Both the position numbers and the translations under genes were made by a program. Below the pieces are notes generated by a model that worked only from the letters and a program-made list of their open reading frames with translations, did not search any database and was not told where the DNA came from. A DNA stretch of 64,000 nucleotides from contig WBVU01000010.1 of assembly GCA_009192285.1 (NCBI GenBank), forward strand, positions 1,052,111 through 1,116,110, given 5' to 3'. Each line of letters begins with the position of its first letter. Position 1 is the first letter of the stretch. Origin of the DNA: Morchella semilibera (lineage: Eukaryota > Ascomycota > Pezizomycetes > Pezizales > Morchellaceae). Shown piece by piece: positions 33,849 to 47,388 of this stretch.

Positions 33849-36800
33849 ATGGAGCCTGGTGGGAATCATCAAACAGCAACAGCAGTGGGGAGTAGTAGTA
33901 ACATTACTCACCCTGTAGCGAAGGAAAACACTGCCGCTGCCGCTGCTACTGCTGCTAATGCCACTACTACTACTACTCCTGCATCTTCCTCTTCTTCAAA
34001 TACTGCTGGTGCTTCTACGGCAGAGCCGCATGGGAGCACCGCTACTAAATCCCTCGATGCAGAAACCACTACCGACAAAGTGCAAGTGTCCACCACGACC
34101 ACCACCGCATCGGGCACGGACGAAGATGAATGGGTATGGTCTAATGGGACAGTTGGCAATACGCCTGCTGCCGATCGGGACGAGCTGCGGTATTCCGACA
34201 CTGGCAGAAGAGGTGATGCTGGTGGTGGTGGTGGTGGTGGCGGCCAAGTAGGAGCTGCAGCAGCTGCAGAAGCAGCAGAAGAAGAAGAGGAAGAGGCCGT
34301 AGTGGATGCCTCGAAAATCTACTCGGTGAATAATGTTGCAGCAAACCTTAGTGGCTCAACCAACAACTCAACACACAACCTGATCCCAACGGCGTCGTCG
34401 TCGTCGACGTCGAACTTGACAAAAGAGATCTCCTCCCCCGAACAACATCTAGTACCTGAGATCCCCATGGAGTCGAACTCTTCAACTACCGACTATAAAC
34501 TCGACAACAATGATCTGCTCTCGTCGGATATTGATATCAACCAGGTCTCCACGCCTGTGCTTGGGTCGGCTACAGACCGTACTCTCCATATGCTCGCAAC
34601 ACAGGTCGCAGGGCTCTCTATGAACCCAGCGAACCCAGATTCGGCTCCCTCGGACTCTCTAGAACCAGTCCCTGACGAGCCCGAGCTGAAGGAGATTTCA
34701 CCTCCGACCCCAAGGAAGGATGATAATACAATTACTATCAGGTCGCCAATATCCCCAGCTTTGCTCCAGACTCTACCGCTGCCCCAACCTCCGCCAGCTC
34801 CTCCCCCAAAGGATGTACCCCCAAAGGACCGAGTCTACCTTGATCCAGCCTCTTTGACACCTGGCCCCAGTAGGTCAGTCTCCCCAACGCGGGATGGCTC
34901 TGATCGGGAGTTACCGAGAAATCCTAGGTCGGGTTCATCCTCAGAGGACGACGAGCCCGGTGACAGCACTCGCTCTGAGATTCACAATATATTCGAGCAG
35001 AGCAGCGAGAAGAGTTCGACATCGCTTGCTCCCTCAACTTCTTCGGTGTCTATAATGCACCCCGTAAGATCCTCCTCGCTGTCCAATGAGGGCGGCAGAC
35101 CCGCGGACACAACATCACCTTCCCAACAGATTTCTCCGCTGGTGACACAAACGTCAAACGTTGCTGGCAAAGCGAGGGAGGAGGTCGTACAGTCGCCGAT
35201 AGCGACGCAGCAGCAGCCGCCGCCACCGCCAGGCGAGGACCTGCCGTTCGATTTCCACCGCTTCCTGAGACAGCTCCGGAAGGGCTCCGCCGACCCCGTC
35301 GCCAGGTTCCTGTCGAGCTTTCTGCGCGAATTTGCAAAGAAGCAGTGGATGGTGCACGAGCAGGTCAAGATCGTGCACGACTTTCTGAACTTTATATATG
35401 GAAAGATGGAGAACTGCGACGTGTGGCGCGAAGTGGGAGAGGTGGAAATGGATAATGCGCGCGAGGGAATGGAGAAGCTTGTGATGAATAGACTCTACAC
35501 GCAGACCTTCTCGCCGGAGATTGAGCAGGCCTCGCCGCCGAGCGCGGGCGGGTCGCGACGGACTCCGAGTGATGATTTGTTCCCTGGGAGACGGGGGCAG
35601 CATCAGGAGGATGTGGAGAGGGACGAGGTGCTGGCGCAGAAGGTCAGGATCTACGGGTGGATTCGGGAGGAGCATCTAGACATTGGAGACACGGTGAGGG
35701 GTGATGGGGGAAGGAAGTTTTTGGACCTGGCAGTGAATGAGATGGTAAAGATAAAAAATTACAGGGCTCCTAGAGATAAAGTCATTTGCGTGCTTAATTG
35801 CTGCAAGGTTATTTTCGGTGAGCTCTTGATGAAATGGTTGTTTAGGGGAAATACCAATTGCTGATCTTGGGTTCTGGGACAGGGCTTTTAAGACATTCTA
35901 ATAGCGACGAGAGTGCGGATAAGTTTATTCCCTTGTTGATTTATGTTGTTCTCCGGGCAAATCCGGAACATCTAGTCAGCAATGTTCAATATATCCTTCG
36001 ATTTAGAAACCCGGATAAGCTTAATGGCGAGGCAGGGTATTATTTAAGCAGCTTGGTATGCTCATTCATGTTTCTTATCACTATCATTACTTTCTCATAA
36101 GATTGAGACTCTTTTAATACTTGGTTATGCTTTTTATAGATGGGTGCGATTCAGTTCATAGAGAACCTTGACCGCTCCAGCCTCACCATTACAGACCAAG
36201 AGTTCGAAAAGAATGTCGAAGCCGCTGTAGCAGCAATCGCTGAACGGCCTCCCCCGTCGCCCCCGTCACCCCCGCAACTTTCACCAAGGAGGCAATTGTT
36301 ATATAACAATGAAGTCGTCTCTGAGAAGGGCAGGAGATCTACAGAGGGAAGAAGTTCTACGAGCTCCAATGATTCTTCGAGCGGAGAATCTGATGAGAAG
36401 GCCGCCGTTGCTGGGCTATTAAGAACGATACAGCGGCCCTTAACGACTATTGGGCGTATATTCTCGGATGGAGAGCCATCAAACACTACATTATCCGTAG
36501 GCCCAAATAGTGGGCCAGCTCTGACACCGCGTGGCCGCTCTCCTGGTCCTGGCGCCGAGGATAGCCTGCTCACTGCCGTCGGTGGGCGCGGTCAACACGG
36601 TGGGCGGCGAAGACCCGCAGTCACTGCAGAAGAAGCTGCTGCTCGTCAAGCTAGTGCAGAGACTGAAGAGGCCCGTCGTATCCAAAGAAATGAACACGAG
36701 ACCGTGGTGGATATCCTAAAATCGATGTTCCCGGCTTTAGATAAAGAGATTATCGGAGATGTTGTCAGCATGAAGGAAGGGAGGTCGGTTTCTTCCCCCA

Positions 36801-37029
36801 TCCTATGTTCCTCCTCGTCGTCCCCGTCCTCCTCTCCCCCCACTTCCCTTGCCCCCTCATCCCCTTCATCCTATGCCCTTGCTTTGAGCTTGTTTGTCCC
36901 ATTCCGTTTTGTGTCGAGGAGGTATCTCTCTTTTAGGAAAGGAAGAAGGCTGAGAAAGATTCTGGGCGGGACCGTTTAAATAGGGTTGGTGAGGCTGTTG
37001 ATGCTTGTTTGGCGCTGAGCGCAGGTTAG
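33849..37029 (+). CDS. VPS9: Vps9: Rab5/Vps21 guanine-nucleotide exchange factor
   Basis: Four exons (33849-35817, 35883-36055, 36140-36783, 36942-37029) encode 957 residues. The first 460 residues are disordered and rich in Thr/Ser, Ala, Gly and Pro. The VPS9 domain, with its preceding helical bundle (from FDFHRFLRQLRKGSADPVAR), covers about residues 460-735. The diagnostic YRAPRDKVICVLNCCKVIFG spans the first splice junction. LRHSNSDESADKFIPLLIYV and YILRFRNPDKLNGEAGYYLS come next. A C-terminal CUE domain (ETVVDILKSMFPALDKEIIG ... VGEAVDACLALS) binds ubiquitin. The last junction is best set at AG|GTCGGT..GAAAG|G, which restores the usual CUE ending; reading on in the other frame ends earlier, at 36979. 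Acts at endosomes in vacuolar sorting. Confidence 0.92.
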
Positions 37030-38979
37030 AAAGATAAAAAATCATTATGGAGTTCATTTTTAAAGTGGTAGCTGGTTGGTTTGGAATTTCTCTATTTTTC
37101 TTGTTTTGTGGAGTAATAGGGAGCTCCAGGGTTAGTAGGGATAAGGTACAACGGACAGGATAGGGTTGGGATCAGTTAGCTCGTTGCTTGGAAGGCTTCA
37201 TTCATCATCATCCTTGTCAGGGTATGTAGCATTTTTGTTTTCAGGTGCATCATCTAGAGTTTGGTAGCATTAATTATTTTCTTATTTTTTTTTTTTCACT
37301 TACTTCCATGCCCTCCCCTCCCCCGCCTTCGATCACTGTCTCACATCTGGCCCTGGTTCCCTTTTTTCAAACCCCTGTCTATTCCTTATTGCGTCTCCTA
37401 TTCTTCCGATTGGGCCTCTGTCTGTCTTGCTGGTGGTTTCTGCTCTTCTCCTTCCTCTTTGTGGTGCTGGTGTTTGTATGGAAGGTGCATAATGACGATA
37501 TGGTGGTACGGAGTTTTTTTTTTTTTTACAAAGATAAAAAAAAAAAAAAAAAAGAATGGCTGGTTGCATATCACTCATGGTGAATGAATGATTGGCCGTA
37601 CCGTCCCGTCCGTCAGTGGGTGGTTGGTAGTAGGTATGGTGGTACATACACAACAATATGGTTATTATTATGTTTCAGTATATATACTAATCCCTTTTTT
37701 CTCCCGCGCTTTTTTTTTCTTTCCCTCCCGTGCGGGGTAGAGGAGAGGTCTGGGGAGAAATTCAGATTTCGACCAGACCAGAGGTAGTAGGGCGGGAAAA
37801 GTCGCACATGTCAAAACGGTGGTGGTTGCGTGGGTGTGTGTGTGTGTGTCGGCATGGGGTATCACTCGTTCTTGGCGGCGATGATCGGATACTTAAGGCA
37901 GCAGCGGATGTACATGTATATACATGTATATACATACCGCGAAGATTTGTACGAGGCTGCCGTTGGTTGGTCATATGGTTGAAGGGATTTATCCGTGAAG
38001 ACTGGTCGTCTACTTATGCTTGCAAGTGTTTGGCTTGGGCTTAGTTATGGCCGTTCTGTCACTATAGATGAGAGGAGGTCTTAGGTACCTGTATGTACTT
38101 ATTCAATGCTGCTACGGCTGGTGACTACATGTATATATACTTTGCCTCTGAAGATGAGGGGTCCGTATATGAATGACTTCTAGTGTATACAGAAACCAAC
38201 CAAAACGCCAAACCTGAAGGTGTTGCCCGTAACCCAGACGCAATTAACAGGCCAGCGGCACTCAACTGCCTTCTTCGGCTGGCTTGTACTAGGTACATGT
38301 AGTCTTTTCCACCATACAAAGGTGGCAACTGACTGTATGTAAAGAAGGATTGACTAAAGTACACACCTGGGTATCTTCGTGAATTAACGTCCACAGCGCC
38401 TCTAAGCTCCCTGCCGTACGTTGGGCATCGCCGGCCATCAGTGAGGAAGTAGAGTCGTCCCTGGAGCTTGTTTTCTGCGTTGTGTGTTGCAGCTACTTCT
38501 TGCCCATATGGTCTGATACAGAGCCTCTAGATGGGCTGCCTGTGCGCCTCACCCCAACGGGCGGGTGACAGCCAGCTGCTATTGAAACTGGCCAGGGTTG
38601 AAGGTACGGAGAGTTAAGACGCACGCTGCCCCCTCCTTCCAGGAAGTACGGGGGTAGCGTACATGGTGAGCTAGTTGATGCAGGAGCAATTCCGCAAGTA
38701 GTGATGGGCACGAGACGAGAAGAGACGAAACGAGACTTTCATCTTGGATTAGGCCTTGGAAATCTCGAGACAATGGTCTAGTCTCGTCAAAGCTTTTGGT
38801 CATGTGACCTAGTTTCTGGAGAACCTATATAACCACGAAAGCTAATACAAATTGAGGGCTGTGGAGAAGCTCGAACCGTGGCTGGGGAGTATCATCACTC
38901 CCCGCAAGCAGATCGATCTAATCTAGATAAGCAGTCCCGCGGTACGCCCATAATCCACGGGACGCCCATACCTGCAACG

Positions 38980-39165
38980 TGTCTGTGGCCTAACGGTCAC
39001 GGCACCACACCGTGTGGGAGATAGGGTCTGCAGCCACTGAGCGAGAGGTTGCAGGTTCCAGCCCGGGGGGTGGGAGTAGCAGGATTGAGGCATTAATAGC
39101 TATGCCTGCGTAGCTTTTTGTCGCCCCGTTTCACTGGCAGTTATACATTTGGTTATTTTTTCCCA
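38980..39165 (+). repeat. tRNA-derived SINE-like unit
   Basis: A pol III A box (TGGCCTAACGG, 38986-38996) and B box (GGTTCCAGCC, 39054-39063) lie 68 bases apart in tRNA-like order, with a CCACACCGTGTGG hairpin between them. Short T runs follow (39115-39119, about 39157). Anticodon-loop U33 and a paired T-stem are missing, so it is not a working tRNA. Only one copy is in the window. Confidence 0.5.
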
Positions 39166-39339
39166 CGCTGTGGTGTGGTGTGGTGTGTGTTTTTTGCTTG
39201 CGGTGGGAGGAGGTATACATGTTGGTCTCCCCTAGCCCTGGAACCGTGAAGCCTGAATGTATTTAATCTGACAGCCCACCAAACGCAGCCAACCCTAAAC
39301 CTAGGGTCCCATGCCGCCAGACCAGCCGTTATAAACGGC

Positions 39340-39687
39340 CGAGTGATACGCCATGAATGTCAAGACCGACACGACAACCAGCGAACAAGACAGGGGGCTC
39401 TATATGGAATTTGGGATTGGCGTGGGTCCTCAAAGTGATGCAACGGCGGTAAAAAAAAACAATAAATTTCGCATCTACTGGCCATCCATGCACTGTGCCC
39501 AAAAGTTGTTGATTTACACAGATCGAATTGCAGCAGACAGAGAGCTCTTGACTCAATACCTAGAAGAAAAAAAAGAGCTAACTAGGTCTAGGCCGCGGCA
39601 CCAGTGCATTGTGCTCGTTTAAGGACATGTATGTTCTGCTTCTGTCTCTTACTAAAGCTACATGTTCCACCGAGTGATACTCCGTGA
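39340..39687 (+). promoter_or_regulatory. paired 17-bp motif, intergenic
   Basis: CGAGTGATACGCCATGA (39340-39356) and CGAGTGATACTCCGTGA (39671-39687), same strand, sharing GAGTGATAC beyond the core. No coding gene lies between them. Confidence 0.5.
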
Positions 39688-40592
39688 CGCACACTCTCTC
39701 GCCATACCCCCCAAAGAAACCCCCCAGCACCATTTTCCCACCCCACCCCACCCCACCCCACCAGAAAACAAAACAAAAAGTCAACTTCACCATAACCAGT
39801 TCACCAAGTCACAGCACACGAAAAAACCAAATCACATAGCACATAGCACGTACAAGAACCGCGTCATGTCAATAATAAAACATCTCCTCATCCCCCCCCT
39901 TGCTATCTCTCTTTTTCCCGCCATCCACCATCCACCCCCCATCAGAAACAAAAAAGTACAAGGAAAAATGCTCAAACATCTTCAGAAAGTTGAAAGCAAT
40001 GTGGCCCATATAATCTCGCTCGCACGCTCGCACCAATAATCCAGCCCGACGTTGTTCATGAAGAGTAGTACAGACAGTAACGGACCGAGGAAAGGATGGG
40101 TAAAGATCGAAGACAAAAAACCAAAAAACGAGAAGCGCAGCACTGTGTCGCGCAACAAAAACTCAGAAAGAGTGAAATAGAAAAGAAGAAAAGAAGAAAA
40201 GAAAACGCAGGAAACACAAAGTACCAAACAATGCACGCAAAAGAAACTTCAACAGAGGGGAGGAAAGAGGGGGAGAAAAAATGGAGAAAAGAAAGAGAAA
40301 AAAAAAAGAGAATATCGCCTTTATCTATGCTACCAATATCCCTATCATACTCCCAACTAAAAACCCTTTCCCGTTTCCGTAAAAAAGATACAAGTACTCC
40401 ACCAAATTGAGACAAAGAGAACTCGTAACTTTCGTTAAAATACTCACCCACCAAAGTGACAAAATTTTTTTCCCCTTCTCACGCATTTACGGCATGAGCG
40501 CATTAACCTTCCTCCTTTCCCCCCTTCCCTTTCGTAACTGCATATCCATATCCCATGTGGTAGTCTCATAACCTACCCGAAGCTCATTATCA

Positions 40593-43307
40593 TCACATCT
40601 TTAACCTCCGCTCCTCACACCCAACACACACCGGAATCTCATTACCGCCCTTCCCCCTTATGAAGAAGCGGCCATCGTCGAAGCCCTTTCCACATTCCTA
40701 TACCATAATTAGCATCGCTTTAAACCGTCAACCCAACGCAGACAAACTTACAGTGCAGCAAAAACACTCCTCATGCCACTCTCCACCCAGGGCCTTCACC
40801 ACCGTCTCCGTGACCGGCTTCTTGCACTTCTTACACTTGCCACTATACCTATTCTGGTAGCAGCCTACGCACCACGCATACCCGTCCTTTTCGACGAATC
40901 TTGACTCGGAATTGAACGGCTATATTCACGTATTAGCAACTACCCAAATCACCCAGATAAAAAGGGAAGGGAAAAAAAAACTCACATCACCACACTCTGC
41001 ACAGAAGAAATGGCCGGCATGCCACGTCCCGCCACACGCCACGACCACCTCGCCCTCAATCGGTGTCTTGCAGCTGCGGCACCTCGGCGAGAACAACTCA
41101 TGGAAGTCAAGATGGCAATAGAAGCGCACCTTTCCACCCTTCTCACCCTCTGTCTCCAAACGCTTTTTCCTGTGCTCCTCAGGCTCGGGGAAGAAGCCGA
41201 CGTGCTCCAGCTTCTCATGGCAATGGTTACAGCGGAAGCACTCCGGATGAAACCTGATTGAAGATGCGGACACGACACGGCCCTCAATCGGGGTGCGGCA
41301 GTATGCACATGATGCTGTGGGGCCACGAGAGTTGAGGTAGCCGCTGGAGTTGCTGCTGCTGCCGCTGCCAGAGGAGTAGTTTGATGACGGCGGTTTTGAA
41401 GAGCGGGGGACTGGGAGGGGGCGGCGTGAGGTGGTTTCAGGCCTAGGTTCGCGGGCAGAGGCGCTACTGGGGGCTTCGTCGGGGACGGAGATAGTGGGGA
41501 TTGGAGGGGGTGGTGGAGTGACTTTCTTTGGTTTGGCGTCATCTTCATCAGGGAAACTGAAGGTGGGGATTGGCGGCGCGGGGGCTCGCGGGCCCTCGTC
41601 CTCGTCCGGTAAGAAGAGAGCTGGAACGGGAGGCATTTTAGAGGTTTGGCTAGAGGCTGTAGGGGGCGGTGTAGGCATTGTGACAAGTCCAATTACTGGA
41701 GCTGCAGATTGCGGTTGTACTTGTGCTCCATACCGAGTCCTATTCTTTCGCGCATCCGTATCAGTCCTACCAAATCCTCCACTTCTACTACCCAGCCCCC
41801 CAATCCTTTCAATTCCACCCGTAATAGCAGCCACGTTCTCGTTACTGCCATTCCCAGCTTTAGGCAATGGTCTTCGCCCAAGCTCCTTCAATGCCTCTGC
41901 TTCCGCGTCCTCTTCCTCAGACCCTGACATTGGTGGTGACGGCAATGGCACCGGATTCGTGGTATATTTGACTTTGTTATGCTGAGTCGGTTCCTTCTTA
42001 TGCGGGTCGATATACGCGCGTCTCCCTGGCGCCGAAAAGATCGGTGCAGTCCTCACCGATGACTCCTTCCTTGTCGGCGGTGTCGCTGCCGCACCCGTTG
42101 AAGATGACTCCGGCACAATTGGCAACTTCGTCGCGGAATCTGACCTCCCCAATGGCACTGACCTCTGACTGGGTGACTTGTTAATTCTTAGTGGGGCCAC
42201 GTATGGCAGAGGCGCCGGCGGCAAAGACCTAAAATGCGATGATAATTCCTCCTCAATCTTGGCCGACGCCGACCTTGGCGGCGGATGTGTCGGCGGCATA
42301 ACAACAGGGCTCGGAGAAGCAGGTCTTGACAGTGAGGGCAGAGCCCACGAGACAGTCTTCTTTGCGATGCCACCGCCGCTAGACGACGAAGATGACGTGG
42401 ACGCAGACCCAGATGAGCCCGTCCTCTCGTGGCGGTTACCGAATTTTGAGAACTCGCGGAAACTGAAAGAGCCCTGCTTCTTCAACGAGTTACCACGCTT
42501 CGTCGACGGTGCCTCCACTGCTGCATCTGTAGAGAATGAGTTCTTTGGCGGTGTATCGCCCATGCGGCCCTCCTGCAGGTCCTTCCCATCCCAACCAACC
42601 TCACGCTCTGTATCTGTTGCCGTCTCCGGAGGCGGCGCAAACGGTTGCGTAGCTGCCGGCGGGACAGAAGCTGTATTGGCTCTTGAGCGTGCTCGTGTGA
42701 GGCGCGTGGGCGTTGACGACCGCGGTAGTATCGATGACGCAATTGACGGCGCCGAGAACGTCTGGCTCCGCTTATGTGAATTGCGTCTTAGGAGCCAGCT
42801 GTCGCGTTTGCCAGTCTCCTCTGCGGTCTTTGTAGCGCCATCGGGTGAGGATGCGGCTTTATAGATTGCAGGACGCGGCGGCGAAGGGTGTAGGCGCGGT
42901 TCGTTGAGCGAGGGGGCAGCATCCATGAGGTTGACTGAGCTCTGGGGTGTCCATCGCGTCTTTACAGTTGAGAGGGGGCGCGCGCCGATGGGGCGTTGGG
43001 GCCGGTTTGAGCGGAGGTCAGAGAGGTAGGTTTCTGCCGGGTGTGTTAGTCAATTTGGGTGTGCGTGCTTAGGCGGGTTGATGGACGTCATGGACTCGTA
43101 ACGGGGCCGGTGCGAGACAAACAAGAGACGGAAAAAGAAATATGGGGAATGAAAATAACGAGGGGGGGGGGCAGGAAGACAGGTGGGGGGATATGTAGAT
43201 ATATGTAGATACATGTCACTGTATAGAGAGATGCTTGCTGGGCTGGGTATGGTATAAGTACCTAGCTGCTCCTTGGTCATGTACGAAACCCGAGCCTGGT
43301 CCGACAT
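40593..43307 (-). CDS. three-LIM-domain, paxillin-like cytoskeletal protein
   Basis: Four exons: 43307-43262, about 43033-40986, 40919-40752 and 40697-40593, giving about 788 residues. The short first exon encodes MSDQARVSYMTKEQL and joins ETYLSDLRSNRPQRPIGARP, so the Met inside the long exon is not the true start. The middle is a long Pro/Ser-rich disordered region. Three tandem LIM zinc-binding domains end the protein: CAYCRTPIEG..HPECFRCNHC, CRSCKTPIEG..HAGHFFCAEC and CKKCKKPVTE..HEECFCCTEC, the last two each broken by an intron. The layout matches fungal paxillin-like Pxl1 / Rga-associated LIM proteins acting at actin rings and polarity sites. The exon 2 upper boundary may be off by one base. 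Confidence 0.9.
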
Positions 43308-45453
43308 GATGATGTCTTTCCTTTCCGTTTCCTATCTCTTTCCTCGTGTGTCCTCTTCTTTCTACTCTGCAGGAAATGGACAGAGCAGTGATTGACCAAG
43401 TTGAAGGGTGGGGGGGCCCAGAGATAATAACAAACAAGAGTCTACGCTAGGGTTTGTGAGATTAGTGGTATTCAACACGATGTTGGGAAGAAGGCAGGCA
43501 GACAGTTTCGTGAAGGAAGAAGAATGGAATCCTAGGATAGATGATTAAGTGAATTGGTGGTAGTAGCAGTAGGCAATGGTAAGTGAGGATGTTGAAGAGT
43601 GAAGAAACCTTGGGGGTGTGAATATATGGGTTGGCTGGCTGGCTGGCTGGCTCCTCTCTTGTCCCTTGGATGATATGTAGGTAAGTGGCAGATCGATCTG
43701 TCTAGGCGGGATGATGGGTGGGTAGAAATTGTAATTGCAAGTATGGGGGGTGGTGATGGTGGGTGGCCGAGAGCAACTCGGAGTTATAGGTGTGTGTGTG
43801 GGTTAGGCGAATGTGAGTGGGCGGTGGGCTAAAAGTGGGAGAGAGCGGTGTGGATGGATGGATGAAGAGGAGGGCACTGGGTAGCTCACTCACTTTCTGG
43901 GCAACGGGACGAGACTCACTCTAACCTGATGGGCCAACTTGATAGACAGCCGGGATCGGTAATGGAAGGGAAGTAAAGAAGGGTTAGAGCAAAAAAGAAA
44001 AAGCCCGTGCTGCTGTATTTGGATTTGGATTGTGAAGAAGAAGTGGGAATTCAAAATGACAGAACGTGTGAGTGAGTGTAAATATGGGTAATGTATGGGA
44101 TGAAATGAATCAAACGCCCGATAGTAACCGACAATTTGGATCAACACTGGCAAAAGAAGAAGGGAACAAGCGAGTTGGGTATGTATGTACCTATATTGGC
44201 ACTGGAAGAAGCAGTAGCAGAGAAAGTTGGAGAAGAATCTGCAGAGAAGAAGAAATTGGAGAGATGGCTGGCTGGCTGGCTGGCTGGCTGTACGTACGGT
44301 ACGGTATCTGTAACTGTCAACCGGGGGGGGGGGGGGGAACGCAGACGGGGGGGTGCGAGAAATAATTGAGAAGGCAGGAAAATGTGTAACAGGAGGTAAC
44401 CAGGAAGAAAAGATTAACACCACCAGAGGAAAAGAAAGAAGAAGGCGGCGGCGGCGCTGCTACTGACTGACTGCTCTCTCAGCCTGGCGGGTAGAGAGTA
44501 TGTACATAACACACTGGACTGGCTATAATAAATGTTGCCTGGCATGTCACAGTAATTACAATATACCGAGAATAAGAAAAATACGTGCCCTGACTTGACC
44601 CGGTTGCGAATACATCCAAGTGTAACCGTCAACCTTAGACAGTGTACTAGAGTACCTCAACCTACCGTTGTGGGTGTTTCCCCTTCCCCCATGTCCTTCT
44701 GATCTTCTTCCCCTCCTGCCCGTCCCAGGTATCTCTCCCATGTCCTCGATCTTCTCCTCTCCTCTCCTCTCCTCTTTTTTTTCTTCTTTTCCCCGGGTGG
44801 GGAAATCGAAGAAAAAAAAACTTAAAGGGAGATCCCGAATGCTGGTTGGTCCAACACATTGTTTTCCTCCAAGATCGTGGATGGGCTCAGAAGATACGGT
44901 GGTACATATTATAGACAGACATGACCATCCATCTTGAACCAGTTGCAGATATGTAGCAAGGGAACGTTGTCAAGAGCTACTTCATACGCGTGCTAGTTAG
45001 ACTGCAATAGATGATACCCCCATGCGGTTAAAGAGCGAACGGGGAAGTTGCACATCAAGGAGTGCCCCAGAGTAGACTGGTTCTCACTGCATCTTGGCTT
45101 CCTATTGGCTCCTGCTTCAGCTGCCAAGGCTTCCCTACCACAATCAATGATTCCCTTGCAGGACCTCGGAGAGGAGAAGGGAAAGATCTAATCTGATCAG
45201 ATAATGTCACCAGAACCTGTCCCAATGCATGCAAGCGTGTGTGTTTGCCGCGTCTAAAAAAAAAATAAGGAAAGGTCGCGCCGCGCTTCCTATCCAGCCC
45301 AGTCGTCAGTAGTAAGTAGACAGTCAGTCAGTCAGTCAGTCAGTCAGCCCGACTCCAACATCAACCATCTCTCTCTAATCTGTACCTACATATACTGTAC
45401 ATACAGTTGCGACAATTCATCTCCCCCACCAACCACCACCACAATCCCCCTCA
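43308..45453. other. divergent intergenic region, LIM / LEO1
   Basis: Microsatellites dominate: (GGCT)n near 43635 and 44270, a G15 run (44323-44337), (CAGT)n near 45321-45346. No gene seen. Confidence 0.5.
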
Positions 45454-47085
45454 ATGTCTTCTCCAGGTACATAGGAATATATATATATACACTACACATT
45501 TTAGTCCCTGAAGCTAACCCCCCCCATTCCACAGAATCAATCACCGCGCCTTCCCCCGACGCAGAAGGGTCACCACTCTCCCCCGAGAGACCCACTGGAA
45601 ACAAGTACGACCAGATGTTCGGTTCTGACGACGGCGAATCTGCCCACGCTCTCAACGACGAAGATGAGGATGAGGATGCTGGGGTCCGCAAGCGCTCACG
45701 AAGAGTTGGCACCAATGGTGACGGCGCCTTGGACGACGACGCTGAAGGCGCGGAAGAGGAGAACGATGATAAGGGCCTCTTTGGAGATGACAGTGACGAG
45801 GAACCTCCCAGGCCGTGAGTTGTGTCCTACAAGAAGAAAGAAAGAAAAGAAAAACGCGTGGGTAATGGCTGCTGACTTTTGGTTTTTGGTTGTGTGAAGG
45901 AAGGAGCTCAGTGATAATGAGCTAGAGGGCACCCCCGAACTCGACGAGCAGGATAATGAGCCCGAACGAGTCTACAGAAGCATTGATGTTTCTCTCCCCC
46001 GACACCCAGTACCAAATCCCGGGGATGACGATGTATGTCTCTACTAGTATGCCTCAACCCCAGACCCACTACTAATACTCCTATAGCTTTACCTCCTCCG
46101 TATTCCCTCCCTAATTGCAATCCAACCCCAAATCTTCTACCCGGAGAACTTCACGCTCAAGAACCTCGCCACAACCGACTCCATGACCTCCCCCTACACG
46201 GCTGCTACCACCACCATCCGCGTCCGCAAATCCCCCGTCGATCCCAACACCCTCCAGTCCAACGCCCGCATAATAAAATGGTCCGACGGCTCTCTCTCCC
46301 TCCAGATCGCTTCCTCCCCCAACCTCTATGACCTGACCTCCAAGCCCCTTGCCCCCTCCCACAAAACCCCCGAAAAGTACGACGCCGCCCAAGACTCTCA
46401 CACCTACCTCCTCACCCCACACGAGTCTGCCGGAATGCTCCGCTTCCTCGGCCACGCTACCCAGTCTCTCAATGTCCTCCCTACTGGCGCCTCCCAGGCA
46501 AACGCCGAGGCTGTCAACCGCCTCCACGAGCAGCTCTCCGCCGCACAGGCAGCCCGTGGCGGCCGCAGGGGCGGCCAGGCCACAATGGAGATTACAGACA
46601 TGCGCGATCCCGAGGCGGAGCGTAAAGAGGCTGAGCGCATCTCCCGCGACAAGGAGCGCGCCGCCAAGAAGCTCGAGAACCAGCAGAGGAGGGCCCGTGG
46701 CGGCGCAGCGGGCAGCGGTGAGCCAAGGACGAAATTCACACCGCGCTCAACGGGCACAAGGAGTAAGCGCGATTCGCCTCCAATCAACGTGGGCGCGAGG
46801 AAGTCGAACCAGGACGAATATGATCTTGAGGATGATTTCGTCCAGGGCAGCGAGGAAGAGGAGGTCATGGAGAGCTCGGAGGAGGATGAGAGCGACGATG
46901 GGAGGAAACGGAAGCCATCGCATTCAGCAGGACATAAGAAGAGGCGAGAGGAGGTCGTCGAGGAGGAGGATGAAGAGGATGAGGCTGAGTTTACGGATGA
47001 GGACCGGGCGGGGAGGAGTAGAGGTGGTGGTAGGGCAGGGAAGAGGAGGAGGGTTGTAGACGATGACGATGAGGACGACGAGTAG
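45454..47085 (+). CDS. LEO1: Paf1 transcription-elongation complex subunit Leo1
   Basis: Four exons (45454-45466, 45535-45814, 45900-46032, 46087-47085) encode 474 residues. The first exon is only 13 bases (MSSP + 1 nt). The acidic N-terminus (YDQMFGSDDGES, DEDEDEDAG) leads to the Leo1 core: ERVYRSIDVSLPRHPVPNPG, then LLRIPSLIAIQPQIFYPENF, then RIIKWSDGSLSLQIASSPNL and HTYLLTPHESAGMLRFLGHA. The tail is rich in Arg, Glu and Asp, with basic clusters typical of Leo1. Paf1C travels with RNA polymerase II and supports H2B ubiquitination and H3K4/K36 methylation. All junctions keep frame, with classical GT..AG ends. Confidence 0.95.
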
Positions 47086-47388
47086 GGGGGTGAGGGGCGT
47101 ATTCTTAGTATCTTTGGCATTTTGTTCTTTCTTTGCTCTTTCCTTCTCTCTCTTTCCCCATTCTCTCTCTTATCTGGCCACCTGGATCAACCGGGGAGGC
47201 ATGTCATAAATAGTTTTTAAAAGTCCAGCGGAATCTGAAGTAATGGTTTCAACCTGAGTGTCTGTTCGATCTGTCTTTGGTTGGTGCCCTCCTCTATAGA
47301 GGTGACTTGAACCGTACTTATCCTTGATATCGATTAATTACATGTATTGAGCCTGCATACTGCCTTCCACACACGTGCCCCGCTGTCA

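Larger units (their letters stand above)
37030..40592. other. intergenic with SINE-like unit
   Basis: 3.5 kb between convergent Vps9 and LIM genes. Contains poly-T/poly-A runs near 37.3 and 37.5 kb, 17-bp motifs at 37852, 39340 and 39671, four TACATGTA, and the tRNA-derived unit at about 38980-39165. The last 0.6 kb is A-rich 3' flank of the LIM gene. No coding gene supported. Confidence 0.5.

Noticed and set aside
39288-39310. AACCCTAAACCTAGGG telomere-like string
   Set aside because: Fewer than three repeat units; similar short strings at 24717 and 51232 are too weak to claim an interstitial telomere.
39353-39622. 89-codon frame on the plus strand
   Set aside because: Starts inside a 17-bp motif copy and shows no recognisable protein features.
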